The notes: generated by a model not told the origin, from the sequence alone. A DNA stretch of 64,000 bases from Flavobacterium sediminis (GCF_003148385.1 NZ_CP029463.1:3348001-3412000), one strand, 5' to 3'; shown: positions 19,085 to 28,979, counted from the first letter of the stretch. Made by a program: numbers and translations.

Positions 19085-19995
19085 CCGTTATCTTCTCCTT
19101 GTATCTCTTGTGTGTCCACATCTTTTTGTTGGGCATACTGATATCCTTTATGCCACCAGTCTTTCATCTCTTCTTTTTTAAAGATTAATGAATTAGTAGT
19201 CAACAAAGTAGGCGTGTAATAAAAGTTAATTGTGGTGTCTTTTATTTTAGCTTCGTATTTTCCTATTTTAATGTTTTGATACTCGATACGATCCATCATA
19301 TAGGAAAACAAATTGGTCAGTGCTGTAAACGGACTTCTCGACGGCATTCTGTTAAACAAAGGCGTTTCGGTATGTAAAATAATGGCATCAACGTGTTTTG
19401 CTCCTCTTCTTATGGCTTCTTCAATAGGTACTTGCACCGCAAAACCACCATCAGCATATTCACAGCCATTTTTTCGCACCAGCGACATAAACGGAATATA
19501 ATTACAGGAAATCCAAACCCAATCACAAAAGTCTTCATAACTAAAATCGTTAACCGATTTGTATTCTACTGTATTCAACGATAAGTTTGATACTGTTACA
19601 ATAACTTCTTTAGTGCTTTTTTGGAGTTTTATAAATTCTTCTTCTGTAAATACTTCGCCTAATAATTTTCGTAAATTCTTGCTTTCGCCAAAGGTTTTAG
19701 ATCCTTTTAAGAAATTTCGAATGACATTAAAGTGATTGATTTCGATAGTATCTTCACCAAAACGCTTTTTGATTTGGAACGGACAATTGCTAAAAATGCT
19801 ATTTTGAGTAACTGAAGTATAGACTTCTTTTATTTTTTCTACTTCTTGTAACGCTAAATGTGAAACCAATAAACTTCCGGTAGATGTTCCCAGGTATAAC
19901 TCATAATCTTTATGCAAGTCTTCAATTAAATATTGTGCTACTCCGCCGGCAAATGCTCCTTTGCTTCCTCCTCCCGAAATGACCAATGCTTTCAT
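19081..19995 (-). CDS. patatin-like phospholipase
   Basis: 304 aa lipid acyl hydrolase. The oxyanion motif GGGSKGAFAGG is at residues 8-18, the nucleophile Ser38 sits in GTSTG (36-40), and the catalytic Asp182 is in DGG. No signal peptide is visible, so it should act in the cytoplasm or at the inner membrane face, unlike secreted PlpD-type enzymes. Its start codon touches the stop of the aminopeptidase gene (shared base at 19995), so they are probably cotranscribed and coupled. Substrate unknown. Confidence 0.92.
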   Translation of the reverse strand: MKALVISGGGSKGAFAGGVAQYLIEDLHKDYELYLGTSTGSLLVSHLALQEVEKIKEVYTSVTQNSIFSNCPFQIKKRFGEDTIEINHFNVIRNFLKGSKTFGESKNLRKLLGEVFTEEEFIKLQKSTKEVIVTVSNLSLNTVEYKSVNDFSYEDFCDWVWISCNYIPFMSLVRKNGCEYADGGFAVQVPIEEAIRRGAKHVDAIILHTETPLFNRMPSRSPFTALTNLFSYMMDRIEYQNIKIGKYEAKIKDTTINFYYTPTLLTTNSLIFKKEEMKDWWHKGYQYAQQKDVDTQEIQGEDNG

Positions 19996-22073
19996 TATTC
20001 CGTTTCTTTTAAAAATTGTGCTAATCGTTCCTGTTGCTTCTCTGAAAGTTTTGGCTGAATGGCTAAATAATCCTGACGTCCTTTTTCATCGGAAAGCAAC
20101 CTTCTGATCTTATCTTTTCCAAATTTAACAAATTGCCATTTATGATGCATTGTCGCATCTAAAATACTGATCAAATTTTGTTCGGACGGAATTTTTAAAG
20201 TTAAAAGTGTCTCAATAGCCGATTCCCTTACGATCATTTCATAAGGTGCTTTGGTCAGGCTCTCTAACTCAGCTATAGCTTCTATTTTAGTATTAGGATC
20301 AATCCCTTTTGTAACTAACTTTAAAGTTAAATTGGCAATTTTCAGATTATAATTCAAACCTTCCCAACCATTGCTCATTTCTGTATACTGGTATTGCAAG
20401 TCTTTAAAACTTTTCCAAAGCTTGAATAAAGCAATTTCTCGTGTAATATATGATTTATCCTTTAATAAGGTTTCAAATGAATCCTGAAAGGTCGACGGAA
20501 TAAAACCTACTGTTTGGGCAACGGCTTGCCTTACTTTTATGTTACCGGTAGCCATTGCTAATTCTATCAAATGTTGTTTTTCTTTAAGCGGAACACTTTT
20601 ACACTGGTATAAAATTTCAGTTTTTACCGGTGTATACACATCCGATTGCATTAAGGCTTCGTAACGTTCCTTTTTGTCGGCAAAAGGAATCTGATAACTG
20701 TTGATTACTTCGTAAAACTGTTCTATAAATGAATTTCCTTCTAAATATTTTTGAATGCCTTCAAAATCGAATCCTGCCGTTTCTAACCAATTTTTCTTAA
20801 AACTGGCTATATTATAATCCGGTGATACTTTTTGTATTTCAGCCAGAAACTCATCTGTATTTACATTCTTATAAGCATATTTTTCCAAATAGGTCTTGAC
20901 TGCTTTTTTGAAATTTTCCGCACCGATGTCACTGCGTAAAGCATGTAGTGCCCAAGCTCCTTTTTTGTAATAGGTCAGTGAACTTGCTTTTTCACTTAAG
21001 ATGGGTTCGGTATCCGTTGCTTTGGCTTGTTCTAGCTGGCGCGCCATTTCCCATAACTGATAGTAAAAATAATCGTCACCAAAAACCGATTGTTCTGCCA
21101 ATAAAGCATAATAGGTAGCAAAACCTTCCTGTAACCAATGGTGAACTCCTGATGTAGCGGTAACCAAATCACCGAACCATTGATGTGCCAATTCGTGTGC
21201 ATTGACGTTCAGATAACGCTTGTCATTGTAACCGATAGAATCTACTACAAAATCCTGAGCAAATATCGTTGAAGTCGTATTTTCCATTCCGGCGTATAAA
21301 AAGTCACGTACCGGAACTTGTCGATAGACTTCCCACGGATATTTAATACCGATTTCCTGTTCTAAAAACTCAAATATTTGTTTGGAATGTCGATAGGTAG
21401 GTTCAAATTTTAAACTGTCTTTTCGGTCTAAGTGGTATTCTAAAATAGTTCCGGACGAAGTAATTTCTGTTTGCTCTACAAAATTACCTATAGCTAACAT
21501 CACCAGATAAGAAGCCATTGGTTTTTTCATGGAATAAGACCATATTGTTTCATTAGCATCTGAAACCAGTGGAGAGGAAATTAGTCCATTAGACAAAACA
21601 TCATAACGACTATTAAAATCAATATTCAAATTAAAAATCACTTTCTCGTTCACATCGTCAAAACTAGGCAACCAATGACTGGTGTATTTCCCCTGCCCTT
21701 GCGTCCAAATCTGATAATCTTCCGGAGTTCCTACAAAATAAAGTGTTTGTTTCGGCTTGGCACTATAATGAAACGTTACCTTATTTTTTCCCTTTTTATA
21801 GCCTTTAAACAATTTTAAAGCTTTGCCCGAATTCACAAACTTGGCATTTTTTCCGTTGATCTTTACCTCATCAAAATCCATTGCTACAGCATCAATACTA
21901 ATCGTGTCCGGTTTTTTATGTACTACAAACTCGTATTCTACGGTTCCTGAAATGCTCTTTTCATTAAAGTCGGGCTTAACATAGGCATTACATTTTATAA
22001 AATCTACTGTTGGAAATTGTTGGGCATATAATGAGGTAATCGAGAACAATAAAAAGCTTAGATAAAGTTTCAT
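19995..22073 (-). CDS. M1-family zinc aminopeptidase
   Basis: 692 aa. Signal peptide LYLSFLLFSITSLYAQ, so it is exported to the periplasm or beyond. The exopeptidase motif is AGMEN (261-265) and the zinc site is HELAH (293-297) plus Glu316 in WLQEGFA. A Tyr for transition-state binding is probably in SSLTYYKKGAW. The C-terminal third is helical, as in the ERAP1-like domain. It removes N-terminal residues from peptides. It is the first gene of a pair with the patatin gene; the upstream gap to the divergent Dph6-like gene is about 95 bases and must hold both promoters. Confidence 0.94.
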   Translation of the reverse strand: MKLYLSFLLFSITSLYAQQFPTVDFIKCNAYVKPDFNEKSISGTVEYEFVVHKKPDTISIDAVAMDFDEVKINGKNAKFVNSGKALKLFKGYKKGKNKVTFHYSAKPKQTLYFVGTPEDYQIWTQGQGKYTSHWLPSFDDVNEKVIFNLNIDFNSRYDVLSNGLISSPLVSDANETIWSYSMKKPMASYLVMLAIGNFVEQTEITSSGTILEYHLDRKDSLKFEPTYRHSKQIFEFLEQEIGIKYPWEVYRQVPVRDFLYAGMENTTSTIFAQDFVVDSIGYNDKRYLNVNAHELAHQWFGDLVTATSGVHHWLQEGFATYYALLAEQSVFGDDYFYYQLWEMARQLEQAKATDTEPILSEKASSLTYYKKGAWALHALRSDIGAENFKKAVKTYLEKYAYKNVNTDEFLAEIQKVSPDYNIASFKKNWLETAGFDFEGIQKYLEGNSFIEQFYEVINSYQIPFADKKERYEALMQSDVYTPVKTEILYQCKSVPLKEKQHLIELAMATGNIKVRQAVAQTVGFIPSTFQDSFETLLKDKSYITREIALFKLWKSFKDLQYQYTEMSNGWEGLNYNLKIANLTLKLVTKGIDPNTKIEAIAELESLTKAPYEMIVRESAIETLLTLKIPSEQNLISILDATMHHKWQFVKFGKDKIRRLLSDEKGRQDYLAIQPKLSEKQQERLAQFLKETE

Positions 22074-22168
22074 GGATTTTTTTATATTTTTCCAAATTTA
22101 CAAAGCTTTGAGAAATTTTCTCCATAAATGTGTAAGTTTACGCTTCAGAAGTTCAAAATTTACTCACT

Positions 22169-22879
22169 TTGAAAAAAAGAGCCCTTTTTAACTGGAGCAG
22201 CGGAAAAGATTCCACTTTAGCCTTATATAAGATCCTACAACAAGACAAATATGAGATCGTATCTTTTTTAACCAGCATCAGTGAAGAATACCAACGTATT
22301 TCCATGCACGGCATCCGGGTCGACTTATTAATAAAACAAGCCAAAAGCCTAGGTTTTCCACTTACATTAATGAGTGTTCCCAGTATGACTACTATGGAAA
22401 CCTATGAAAAGAAAATGGAACAAACACTTCGCTCCTTTCATCAAAAGGGTATTGAATATTCTGTTTTCGGAGATATTTTTCTGGAAGATTTACGCCAATA
22501 CCGAGAAGAAAAATTAAAAAGTATCGGCTTTAAAGCTGTTTTTCCTCTCTGGAAAGCTGATACTTCAGAACTTATTCAAGAATTTCTTACTTTAGGGTTT
22601 AAAACCATTGTGACCTGTGTAAACGAACAGTATCTTGATAAAAGCTTTGCCGGCAGAATTATAGACGAACAATTTATAGCAGATCTACCTGAAAATGTTG
22701 ATCCGTGCGGAGAAAACGGAGAATTTCATACCTTTACTTTCGACGGACCGCTTTTCAGCCAACCTGTTACCTTTGAAAAAGGAGAAATTGTGCGAAAAAC
22801 ATATCCAAAGCCACAAACAGAAAACACTGATGATGATTCAGATTATGGATTTTGGTATTGCGACCTGATTCCAAATTAA
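22169..22879 (+). CDS. Dph6/MJ0570-type ATP-pyrophosphatase (diphthine-ammonia ligase family)
   Basis: 236 aa. The PP-loop is SSGKDS (residues 10-15) near the N-terminus. Family features include GDIFLEDLRQYRE (about 104-116), FPLWKADTSELIQEFL and CGENGEFHTFTFDGPLF (near 175-190), which are hallmarks of Dph6-like N-type ATP pyrophosphatases. Bacteria lack diphthamide, so the true substrate is unknown; an amidation is likely. No ATG lies near the start, and the TTG at 22169 gives the correct N-terminus. It is the first gene of a three-gene plus-strand cluster. Confidence 0.9.
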   Translation: MKKRALFNWSSGKDSTLALYKILQQDKYEIVSFLTSISEEYQRISMHGIRVDLLIKQAKSLGFPLTLMSVPSMTTMETYEKKMEQTLRSFHQKGIEYSVFGDIFLEDLRQYREEKLKSIGFKAVFPLWKADTSELIQEFLTLGFKTIVTCVNEQYLDKSFAGRIIDEQFIADLPENVDPCGENGEFHTFTFDGPLFSQPVTFEKGEIVRKTYPKPQTENTDDDSDYGFWYCDLIPN

Positions 22880-22890
22880 TAGAAACAACT

Positions 22891-23385
22891 ATGGAAAAAG
22901 AGCTACTTATCGAAAAAATTACAACATTTTTAAATGAGATTGGCATCACTACGCCTAAAGAAGTCCTTTCTGAAGCTACTTTTTTACCGGGTTTAAAGAT
23001 TTTAAGCAACAGTATCATCATTGATACGGATAAACTTCTGTATCCCGGAGATATTTTACATGAAGCCGGACATTTAGCTGTAACTCCTTCCCAAGAAAGG
23101 ATTCATATCGGAACGGAAAAAATGGATAAAGATTGGCCTTCACAAGGTGATGAAATCGGAGCTATGCTTTGGTCTTATGCTGCTTCTGTTCATTTAGAAC
23201 TTCCTAATGATGTTGTATTTCACCAAAATGGTTACAAAGGAAGTTCGCAATGGCTTATTGAAAGCTATACGCAACAAAATTTTATCGGATTGCCCTTTTT
23301 AGAATGGTGTGGATTAACCGCAAGTAAAGAAAATGGCCAAAACGGCATTGTATTTCCTAAAATGAAACAATGGTTAAGAGACTAA
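22891..23385 (+). CDS. HExxH-containing protein of unknown function
   Basis: 164 aa. The frame opens at 22852 inside the previous gene; I chose the ATG at 22891, 11 bases after that gene's stop. Residues 57-61 read HEAGH in the context ILHEAGHLAVTP, a zincin-like metal motif. No signal peptide is visible. No third zinc ligand is obvious; candidates are the Glu residues in GDEIGAML (about 85-92). The C-terminus has FLEWCGLTA. I do not recognise a named family. The HExxH could be a metalloprotease site or simply structural. The gene lies between the Dph6-like and hydroxylase-like genes. Confidence 0.8.
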   Translation: MEKELLIEKITTFLNEIGITTPKEVLSEATFLPGLKILSNSIIIDTDKLLYPGDILHEAGHLAVTPSQERIHIGTEKMDKDWPSQGDEIGAMLWSYAASVHLELPNDVVFHQNGYKGSSQWLIESYTQQNFIGLPFLEWCGLTASKENGQNGIVFPKMKQWLRD

Positions 23386-23388
23386 TTT

Positions 23389-24084
23389 ATGGATAATCTC
23401 GTACGTTATATAAAATTCCCAATTCAATGGGATCCTGAAAGATTGCAAAAGGATCTTCAAAAAATAACGAATCATCAATGGAAGCCGCATTACAACACGA
23501 ATGATTATGATGGTGACTGGTCTTCCATTGCATTGGTTTCACAAGGCGGAAAATCAGAGAATATCAATGCTTTTCCTATCGGAACAGAAAAAGCAACGTA
23601 TACTGAAATCATGGCTTCTTGCTTTTATTTAAAAGAAGTCATTGACAGTTTTGCTTTTGAAAAAACTACCGTTCGTTTATTGCGTCTGGCAGCCGGAGCA
23701 TCCGTAAAACCACATACCGACAATTGTTTGGGATATGAAGACGGTTATTTCAGAATTCATATTCCGATTATCACAAATGAACATGTGGAATTTATTTTAG
23801 ACGGTCAAAGACTCCAAATGAATAAAGGCGAATGTTGGTATATTGATGCTAATTTTACGCATTCAGTAGCCAATAACGGCGCACAGGACAGAATACATCT
23901 CGTCATTGATGGCATCCGTAACGAATGGACAGACAAGCTATTCTTTCAACAAGCTTCAGAAGAACAATTCATACGACCAATACCTGAACTAAAGGATAAT
24001 GAAAAACAATTGATGATTGAAGAATTAAAAAAGATGAATACTCCTGTAGCGAATCAAATCATAGCAGAATTGCTCAAAAAGTGA
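23389..24084 (+). CDS. aspartyl/asparaginyl beta-hydroxylase-like oxygenase
   Basis: 231 aa Fe(II)/2-oxoglutarate oxygenase of the Asp_Arg_Hydrox family. The metal ligands appear as H109-x-D111 (VKPHTDN) and H158 (NFTHSVANNG), and R168 (RIHLVIDG) would bind 2-oxoglutarate. WYIDANFTHSV is the usual family context. There is no signal peptide or membrane anchor. It starts 3 bases after the stop of the HExxH gene, so the three genes 22169-24084 are very likely one operon. The substrate may be a protein side chain or a small molecule. Confidence 0.88.
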   Translation: MDNLVRYIKFPIQWDPERLQKDLQKITNHQWKPHYNTNDYDGDWSSIALVSQGGKSENINAFPIGTEKATYTEIMASCFYLKEVIDSFAFEKTTVRLLRLAAGASVKPHTDNCLGYEDGYFRIHIPIITNEHVEFILDGQRLQMNKGECWYIDANFTHSVANNGAQDRIHLVIDGIRNEWTDKLFFQQASEEQFIRPIPELKDNEKQLMIEELKKMNTPVANQIIAELLKK

Positions 24085-24099
24085 TTGCTGAAGATTATT

Positions 24100-25800
24100 C
24101 TATTTTTTCTCCAAAACTATATTTTCCATTACTAAAACATCCAGTGCCGTTTCATGAAATAACTGAAGTGCTTCTCTGGGCGTTTCAACCATAGGCATTC
24201 CTCTGCGATTCAGGCTTGTGTTTAACAAAACTGCTATTCCGCTAACTTCGTAAAATGCTTTTATCAGCCTGTAAAATAAACCATTCCAATTTTCATCTAC
24301 TGTTTGTACACGAGCAGAACCGTCTTTATGAGTTACATTCTTAAGCTGTTCCAAATATTCCGGGCGGGTTTTATCAACCAAGATCATATAAGGACTTACT
24401 CTTCCGTTTTCAAAATATTCCGAAACTTTTTCCTTGAGCACAGCAGGCGCAAACGGGCGAAAATCTTCTCTGAATTTTATATTTCTATTGATGTGATCTT
24501 TTAAATTATCGATCCCCGGATGGGCTAAAATACTTCTTCTTCCCAAAGCACGCGGACCAAACTCTGATCCGGACTGAAACCAGGCGAGTGTTTTACCTTG
24601 ATTTAGTTTTTCGGTGCAATAACGCAATAACTCTTCTTCATTCTCAAACTTTATTTTTGTATAAATTGACGATTCATCTTCTTTCAATACATCTTCAATT
24701 TCCTGAATACTATATTGTTTTCCGAAACAAGTGTTTCCGCTATGTTCAACTTTTGGTTTATTAAGATAGTCTAACCAACCATAAAAAGCACAACCTAGTG
24801 CCAATCCATTATCACTGGCAGCCGGTTCAAAATAAGTATTCTCCACAATTTTGATGTCCTGTAATTTCGCATTAGCCACAGCATTTAAAGCTACGCCTCC
24901 TGTATAACATAAATTTGCAGACGGAAACTCTTCTATCCGATTCGTGATACATTGCAGTACAGCTTTTTCAACCTGTTCTTGTGCCCATTTTGCAATATTG
25001 GCATAATATTCAAAATGTTCCTTAAAATAGTCATATCCCGTAGAAGGATCGGTAAAATTTTCTTTCCAACTTTCTGAAAGATACAAACGTCCTGATTGGA
25101 ATTCAAAAGCTTCAAAATCGTAAATTCCTGTTGTACCAAATGGGGCTAATCCCATTAACTTGCCTACATCATCCATATCTCCGAAAACATATTTACTAAT
25201 GGTGGCATAGAACCCTCCTATCGAATGTTGGGTAGTAGGCAACGATAACGAATTGGCATCATGTGGTGCCATTTTACTAAAATCTTTAACTAGCGGAGTT
25301 ACTTTTTGCCCGTCAAAATAATAGAAACTATCTTTTTCACATAGCATTTCCGTTTCTTCCAAAAAAGATTTAGCTACTATTTCTTTTTCTTGCGGATGAA
25401 GAGCGAGAAATTGATCTAACGGACTGCCGCAACCATCTATAACCATCACGGCACATTCTGTAAAAGGAGAAGTTCCTACAGCACTATAAGCATGAGCCAA
25501 ATGATGAGAAATGGTAACCATTTTTGGAGTTGTTGTATCTGCAAAAACTCTTTTTCCTTCAAAACGTTCCCGACCGGGTATATCAAAATTAGCACATTGT
25601 ACGACCAGTGCCAGATCTTCTATCCCAATTCCTTCGGCAGCTAAACAATATTGAATAGCTAAAGTATCATTTCCTCCGTCGTGTTTCTTTCGGCTCAGCC
25701 GTTCCTTTTCTATCCCAACGCAAATACGACCGTCTTTTAACAATACTGCCGAACCGTTATGAGAAAGTCCGGTACCTAAAATATATATGGGTTTAGCCAT
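24100..25800 (-). CDS. NodU/CmcH/TobZ-type carbamoyltransferase
   Basis: 566 aa. N-terminal Kae1-like domain with the metal-binding His cluster HHLAHA (99-104), the acidic MVIDGCGS (118-125) and GGVALNAVAN (about 300); C-terminal YrdC-like domain with SEFGPRALGRRSILAHP, FRPFAPAVL and NTSLNRRGMPMVETP. It transfers a carbamoyl group from carbamoyl phosphate through carbamoyl-AMP to a hydroxyl of a small molecule or sugar. Both halves are complete. Unlike most family members it has no biosynthetic cluster around it; the neighbours are RecG and the Dph6-like cluster. Confidence 0.93.
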   Translation of the reverse strand: MAKPIYILGTGLSHNGSAVLLKDGRICVGIEKERLSRKKHDGGNDTLAIQYCLAAEGIGIEDLALVVQCANFDIPGRERFEGKRVFADTTTPKMVTISHHLAHAYSAVGTSPFTECAVMVIDGCGSPLDQFLALHPQEKEIVAKSFLEETEMLCEKDSFYYFDGQKVTPLVKDFSKMAPHDANSLSLPTTQHSIGGFYATISKYVFGDMDDVGKLMGLAPFGTTGIYDFEAFEFQSGRLYLSESWKENFTDPSTGYDYFKEHFEYYANIAKWAQEQVEKAVLQCITNRIEEFPSANLCYTGGVALNAVANAKLQDIKIVENTYFEPAASDNGLALGCAFYGWLDYLNKPKVEHSGNTCFGKQYSIQEIEDVLKEDESSIYTKIKFENEEELLRYCTEKLNQGKTLAWFQSGSEFGPRALGRRSILAHPGIDNLKDHINRNIKFREDFRPFAPAVLKEKVSEYFENGRVSPYMILVDKTRPEYLEQLKNVTHKDGSARVQTVDENWNGLFYRLIKAFYEVSGIAVLLNTSLNRRGMPMVETPREALQLFHETALDVLVMENIVLEKK

Positions 25801-25915
25801 TGAATTGCTTCCTTTGAGTTTATTCTTATAAAAATGTACTTCTCAAATATAGCGATTCCCTGCTTTTTCAAATTATACTTTTTAAATTTTCTCACAAAAA
25901 AGCTATCTTCGCAAT

Positions 25916-28021
25916 ATGCAAAACAATCTCTTAGAAACTCCTATAGAATATCTCAAAGGCGTTGGTCCACAACGTGGCGATTTGCTTCGCAAAGAGTTAG
26001 CTATTCACAGGTACGGAGATTTGCTGAATTTATACCCGAATCGATACATTGACAGAACACATTATTACAAGATCAATCAATTGGTTAACAGTAATTCGGA
26101 AGTTCAAATTGTCGGAAAGATCGTCCACATTAAAACTGTTGAACAAAAAAGAGGCAAACGCTTAGTCGCTACCTTTATTGATGATACGGGTGAAATGGAA
26201 TTAGTTTGGTTTCAGGGACATAAATGGATCAAAGAAAACTTAAAGATTAATGTTCCGTATGTGATCTTTGGAAAAGTAACTTCTTTCAATGGCTTATTCA
26301 ATATGGCGCATCCGGAGATGGAGTTCTTAGAAGAACACAAAGCCAGCTTGCGAAGTGCTATGCAACCGGTGTATCCGAGTACGGAAAAATTGGCCAACAA
26401 AAATATTACGAATAAAACCGTCAATAAAATGATGCAACAATTATTCGTAGAAACACAGGCTTTGTTTTCGGAAACTTTACCGGATAGCATTGTTCAAGAA
26501 TTACAATTGATCCCGAAAAATGCGGCATTGTTCAATATTCATTTTCCAAAAAATCAAGAGTTATTAGCTAAAGCACAGTTTCGGTTAAAATTTGAAGAGC
26601 TGTTTTACATCCAATTACAGCTTATCACAAAAAATTTAATCCGAAAACATAAAATCAAGGGGCATCCATTTGAGGTTGTAGGCGAAAATTTTAACGATTT
26701 TTACCAAAATCATTTACCTTTTGAACTAACCAATGCCCAAAAACGAGTAATTAAAGAAATTCGGAACGATCTGGGAAGCAATGCCCAAATGAACCGTTTA
26801 TTACAAGGTGATGTGGGTTCCGGAAAAACAATTGTTGCCTTACTTGCTATGTTAATTGCTAAAGACAACGGATTCCAAAGTTGTTTGATGGCTCCAACCG
26901 AAATTTTGGCTGCACAACATTTCAACGGACTTTCTGATTTAGCTAAAAACCTAAACATCAACATCAAATTGCTAACGGGTTCGACTAAAACTGCCGAAAG
27001 AAGAATTATTCACGAAGAACTCGAAAACGGAAGTTTAGATATATTAATCGGTACACATGCTATTTTAGAAGACAAAGTCCAGTTCCACAATTTAGGTTTA
27101 GCTATCATAGACGAGCAGCATCGTTTTGGTGTTGAACAACGTTCAAAACTTTGGAAGAAAAATGAAATTCCGCCACACGTTCTGGTCATGACCGCTACTC
27201 CTATTCCTCGAACTTTAGCCATGAGCATGTATGGCGATTTGGATATTTCTGTGATTGATGAATTGCCTCCGGGAAGAAAACCGATACAAACCGTACATCG
27301 CTACGACAGTAACCGATTGAAAGTCTGGAAATTCCTGAAAGATGAAATTGCAAAAGGAAGACAAATTTATATTGTGTATCCGTTAATTCAAGAATCTGAA
27401 AAAATGGACTATAAGGATTTGATGGATGGCTATGAAAGTATTTCACGCGATTTCCCGTTGCCACAATATTCCATTTCTATTGTTCACGGAAAAATGAAAC
27501 CTGCTGATAAAGACGAAGAAATGCGACGTTTTGCTGAAGGTAAAACTAACATTATGGTCGCAACCACTGTTATTGAAGTGGGCGTAAATGTTCCCAATGC
27601 TTCCGTTATGGTCATTGAAAGTGCGGAACGTTTCGGATTATCGCAATTGCATCAGCTTCGCGGACGTGTAGGTCGTGGCGCTGAACAGAGTTATTGTATT
27701 TTAATGACAGGACACAAATTGAGTAACGACAGTAAAACGCGTTTAGAAACTATGTGTGCCACAAATGACGGCTTTGAAATTGCCGAGGTCGATTTAAAAC
27801 TACGTGGTCCCGGTGATATTATGGGAACCCAACAAAGCGGCGTACTCAATTTACACATTGCCGATCTGGTTAAAGACAGAGACATTTTACAATTGGCTCG
27901 TCATATTGCAATTAAGATTCTGAAAGAAGACCCGAATATGACGAAACCCGAACATCAAAAAATGAAGCAAATCTTCTTAGAATTGAGTAAAAAGAAAAAT
28001 ATTTGGAATTATATTAGTTAA
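25916..28021 (+). CDS. recG: ATP-dependent DNA helicase RecG
   Basis: 701 aa, full length for RecG. The N-terminal wedge/OB domain (about 60-160, e.g. VGKIVHIKTVEQKRGKRLVA) is followed by the superfamily 2 motor: Walker A LLQGDVGSGKTIVALL, DEQH box AIIDEQHRFGV, motif III MTATPIPRTLAMS, motif V VATTVIEVGVNVPNA and motif VI QLRGRVGRG. The TRG region follows (GDIMGTQQSG). It remodels stalled forks and Holliday junctions. A promoter-like TATCTTCG (25904-25911) lies only 5 bases before the ATG, so the transcript would be almost leaderless if that box is used. Confidence 0.97.
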   Translation: MQNNLLETPIEYLKGVGPQRGDLLRKELAIHRYGDLLNLYPNRYIDRTHYYKINQLVNSNSEVQIVGKIVHIKTVEQKRGKRLVATFIDDTGEMELVWFQGHKWIKENLKINVPYVIFGKVTSFNGLFNMAHPEMEFLEEHKASLRSAMQPVYPSTEKLANKNITNKTVNKMMQQLFVETQALFSETLPDSIVQELQLIPKNAALFNIHFPKNQELLAKAQFRLKFEELFYIQLQLITKNLIRKHKIKGHPFEVVGENFNDFYQNHLPFELTNAQKRVIKEIRNDLGSNAQMNRLLQGDVGSGKTIVALLAMLIAKDNGFQSCLMAPTEILAAQHFNGLSDLAKNLNINIKLLTGSTKTAERRIIHEELENGSLDILIGTHAILEDKVQFHNLGLAIIDEQHRFGVEQRSKLWKKNEIPPHVLVMTATPIPRTLAMSMYGDLDISVIDELPPGRKPIQTVHRYDSNRLKVWKFLKDEIAKGRQIYIVYPLIQESEKMDYKDLMDGYESISRDFPLPQYSISIVHGKMKPADKDEEMRRFAEGKTNIMVATTVIEVGVNVPNASVMVIESAERFGLSQLHQLRGRVGRGAEQSYCILMTGHKLSNDSKTRLETMCATNDGFEIAEVDLKLRGPGDIMGTQQSGVLNLHIADLVKDRDILQLARHIAIKILKEDPNMTKPEHQKMKQIFLELSKKKNIWNYIS

Positions 28022-28067
28022 TATTACTTTTCTGCTTACTATTGACTGAATACTGAACACTAAAATT

Positions 28068-28931
28068 ATGGTACAATACAACCCGAAAGACTGGATCACC
28101 TTTATTTTCCGTTTTCATAAATCGGATACATTTCGTCAATTAATCCCTATGATGATCACTATTGGCTTATACTCATATGCAGTAGCTTATCTTGAAATAG
28201 AATTCTGGAAACTAAGCGATGATAGCCATGTAAAGAACATTACGGTGATGCATGGCATGGTGGGTTTTGTGATTTCCCTTTTATTGGTATTTAGGACCAA
28301 TACTGCGTATGACCGCTGGTGGGAAGGTCGAAAACATTGGGGAGCCTTAGTCAACAACAGCCGAAATTTAGCGCTAAAACTTTCTGCTTACTTACAGGAA
28401 GAAGGCGACCGTAACTACTTTCGAAAATTAATTCCCAACTATGCTTCCTTTTTGCAAAAGCACCTGGCAGATGAAGAAACGGCTTTAATGCTAATTGAAG
28501 GTTTGGATTTAGAATTAGACCATCACAAACACCGTCCGAACCAAATTGCTAAAATGCTGTTCCAGAAAGCGAATGATCTGTACACTTCGGGAAAAATTTC
28601 CGGCGACCAATTAATTGTCATTAATGCCGAATTGCAATCGTTTACGGATATTTGCGGAGCTTGCGAACGTATTAAAAACACACCTATTCCTTACTCTTAC
28701 AGTTCGTTCATCAAAAAATTTATTTTTATCTATGTGATGACCTTACCTTTTGGTTATGTGTTTAACTTAGGCTATTATGTTATTCCGGTTGTAGTATTTA
28801 TTTTTTATGTCTTGGCCAGTCTGGAGCTTATTGCTGAAGAAATTGAAGACCCCTTCGGTGACGATGCTAATGACTTACCGACTAAAAAGATAGCAGCCAA
28901 TATTAAAAAACATGTAGAAGAAATTTTGTAA
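28068..28931 (+). CDS. bestrophin-family ion channel
   Basis: 287 aa membrane protein of the Bestrophin/UPF0187 family, a pentameric channel. Typical motifs: LLVFRTNTAYDRWWEGRKHWG (split around residues 75-95), the N-terminal WITFIFRFHKS, and near the C-terminus the acidic ELIAEEIEDPFGDDANDLP loop. About four membrane helices. Known bacterial members conduct cations or anions, so the selectivity cannot be told. It is 46 bases downstream of recG and may be cotranscribed. A strong hairpin terminator follows. Confidence 0.93.
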   Translation: MVQYNPKDWITFIFRFHKSDTFRQLIPMMITIGLYSYAVAYLEIEFWKLSDDSHVKNITVMHGMVGFVISLLLVFRTNTAYDRWWEGRKHWGALVNNSRNLALKLSAYLQEEGDRNYFRKLIPNYASFLQKHLADEETALMLIEGLDLELDHHKHRPNQIAKMLFQKANDLYTSGKISGDQLIVINAELQSFTDICGACERIKNTPIPYSYSSFIKKFIFIYVMTLPFGYVFNLGYYVIPVVVFIFYVLASLELIAEEIEDPFGDDANDLPTKKIAANIKKHVEEIL

Positions 28932-28935
28932 TGAA

Positions 28936-28979
28936 ATCAATAAAAAAAGGAGTTTTTGAAAACTCCTTTTTTTATTGAT
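28936..28979. terminator. bidirectional rho-independent terminator
   Basis: Long hairpin with core AAAAGGAGTTTT-GA-AAACTCCTTTT and outer arms ATCAATA/TATTGAT, with A and T tracts on both sides. It lies between the convergent bestrophin gene and the CruF-like gene and can end transcription from both. Confidence 0.9.

Noticed and set aside
24100..25800. Natural product biosynthetic cluster around the carbamoyltransferase
   Set aside because: No synthase, glycosyltransferase or tailoring gene lies near; flanks are helicase and unrelated enzymes.
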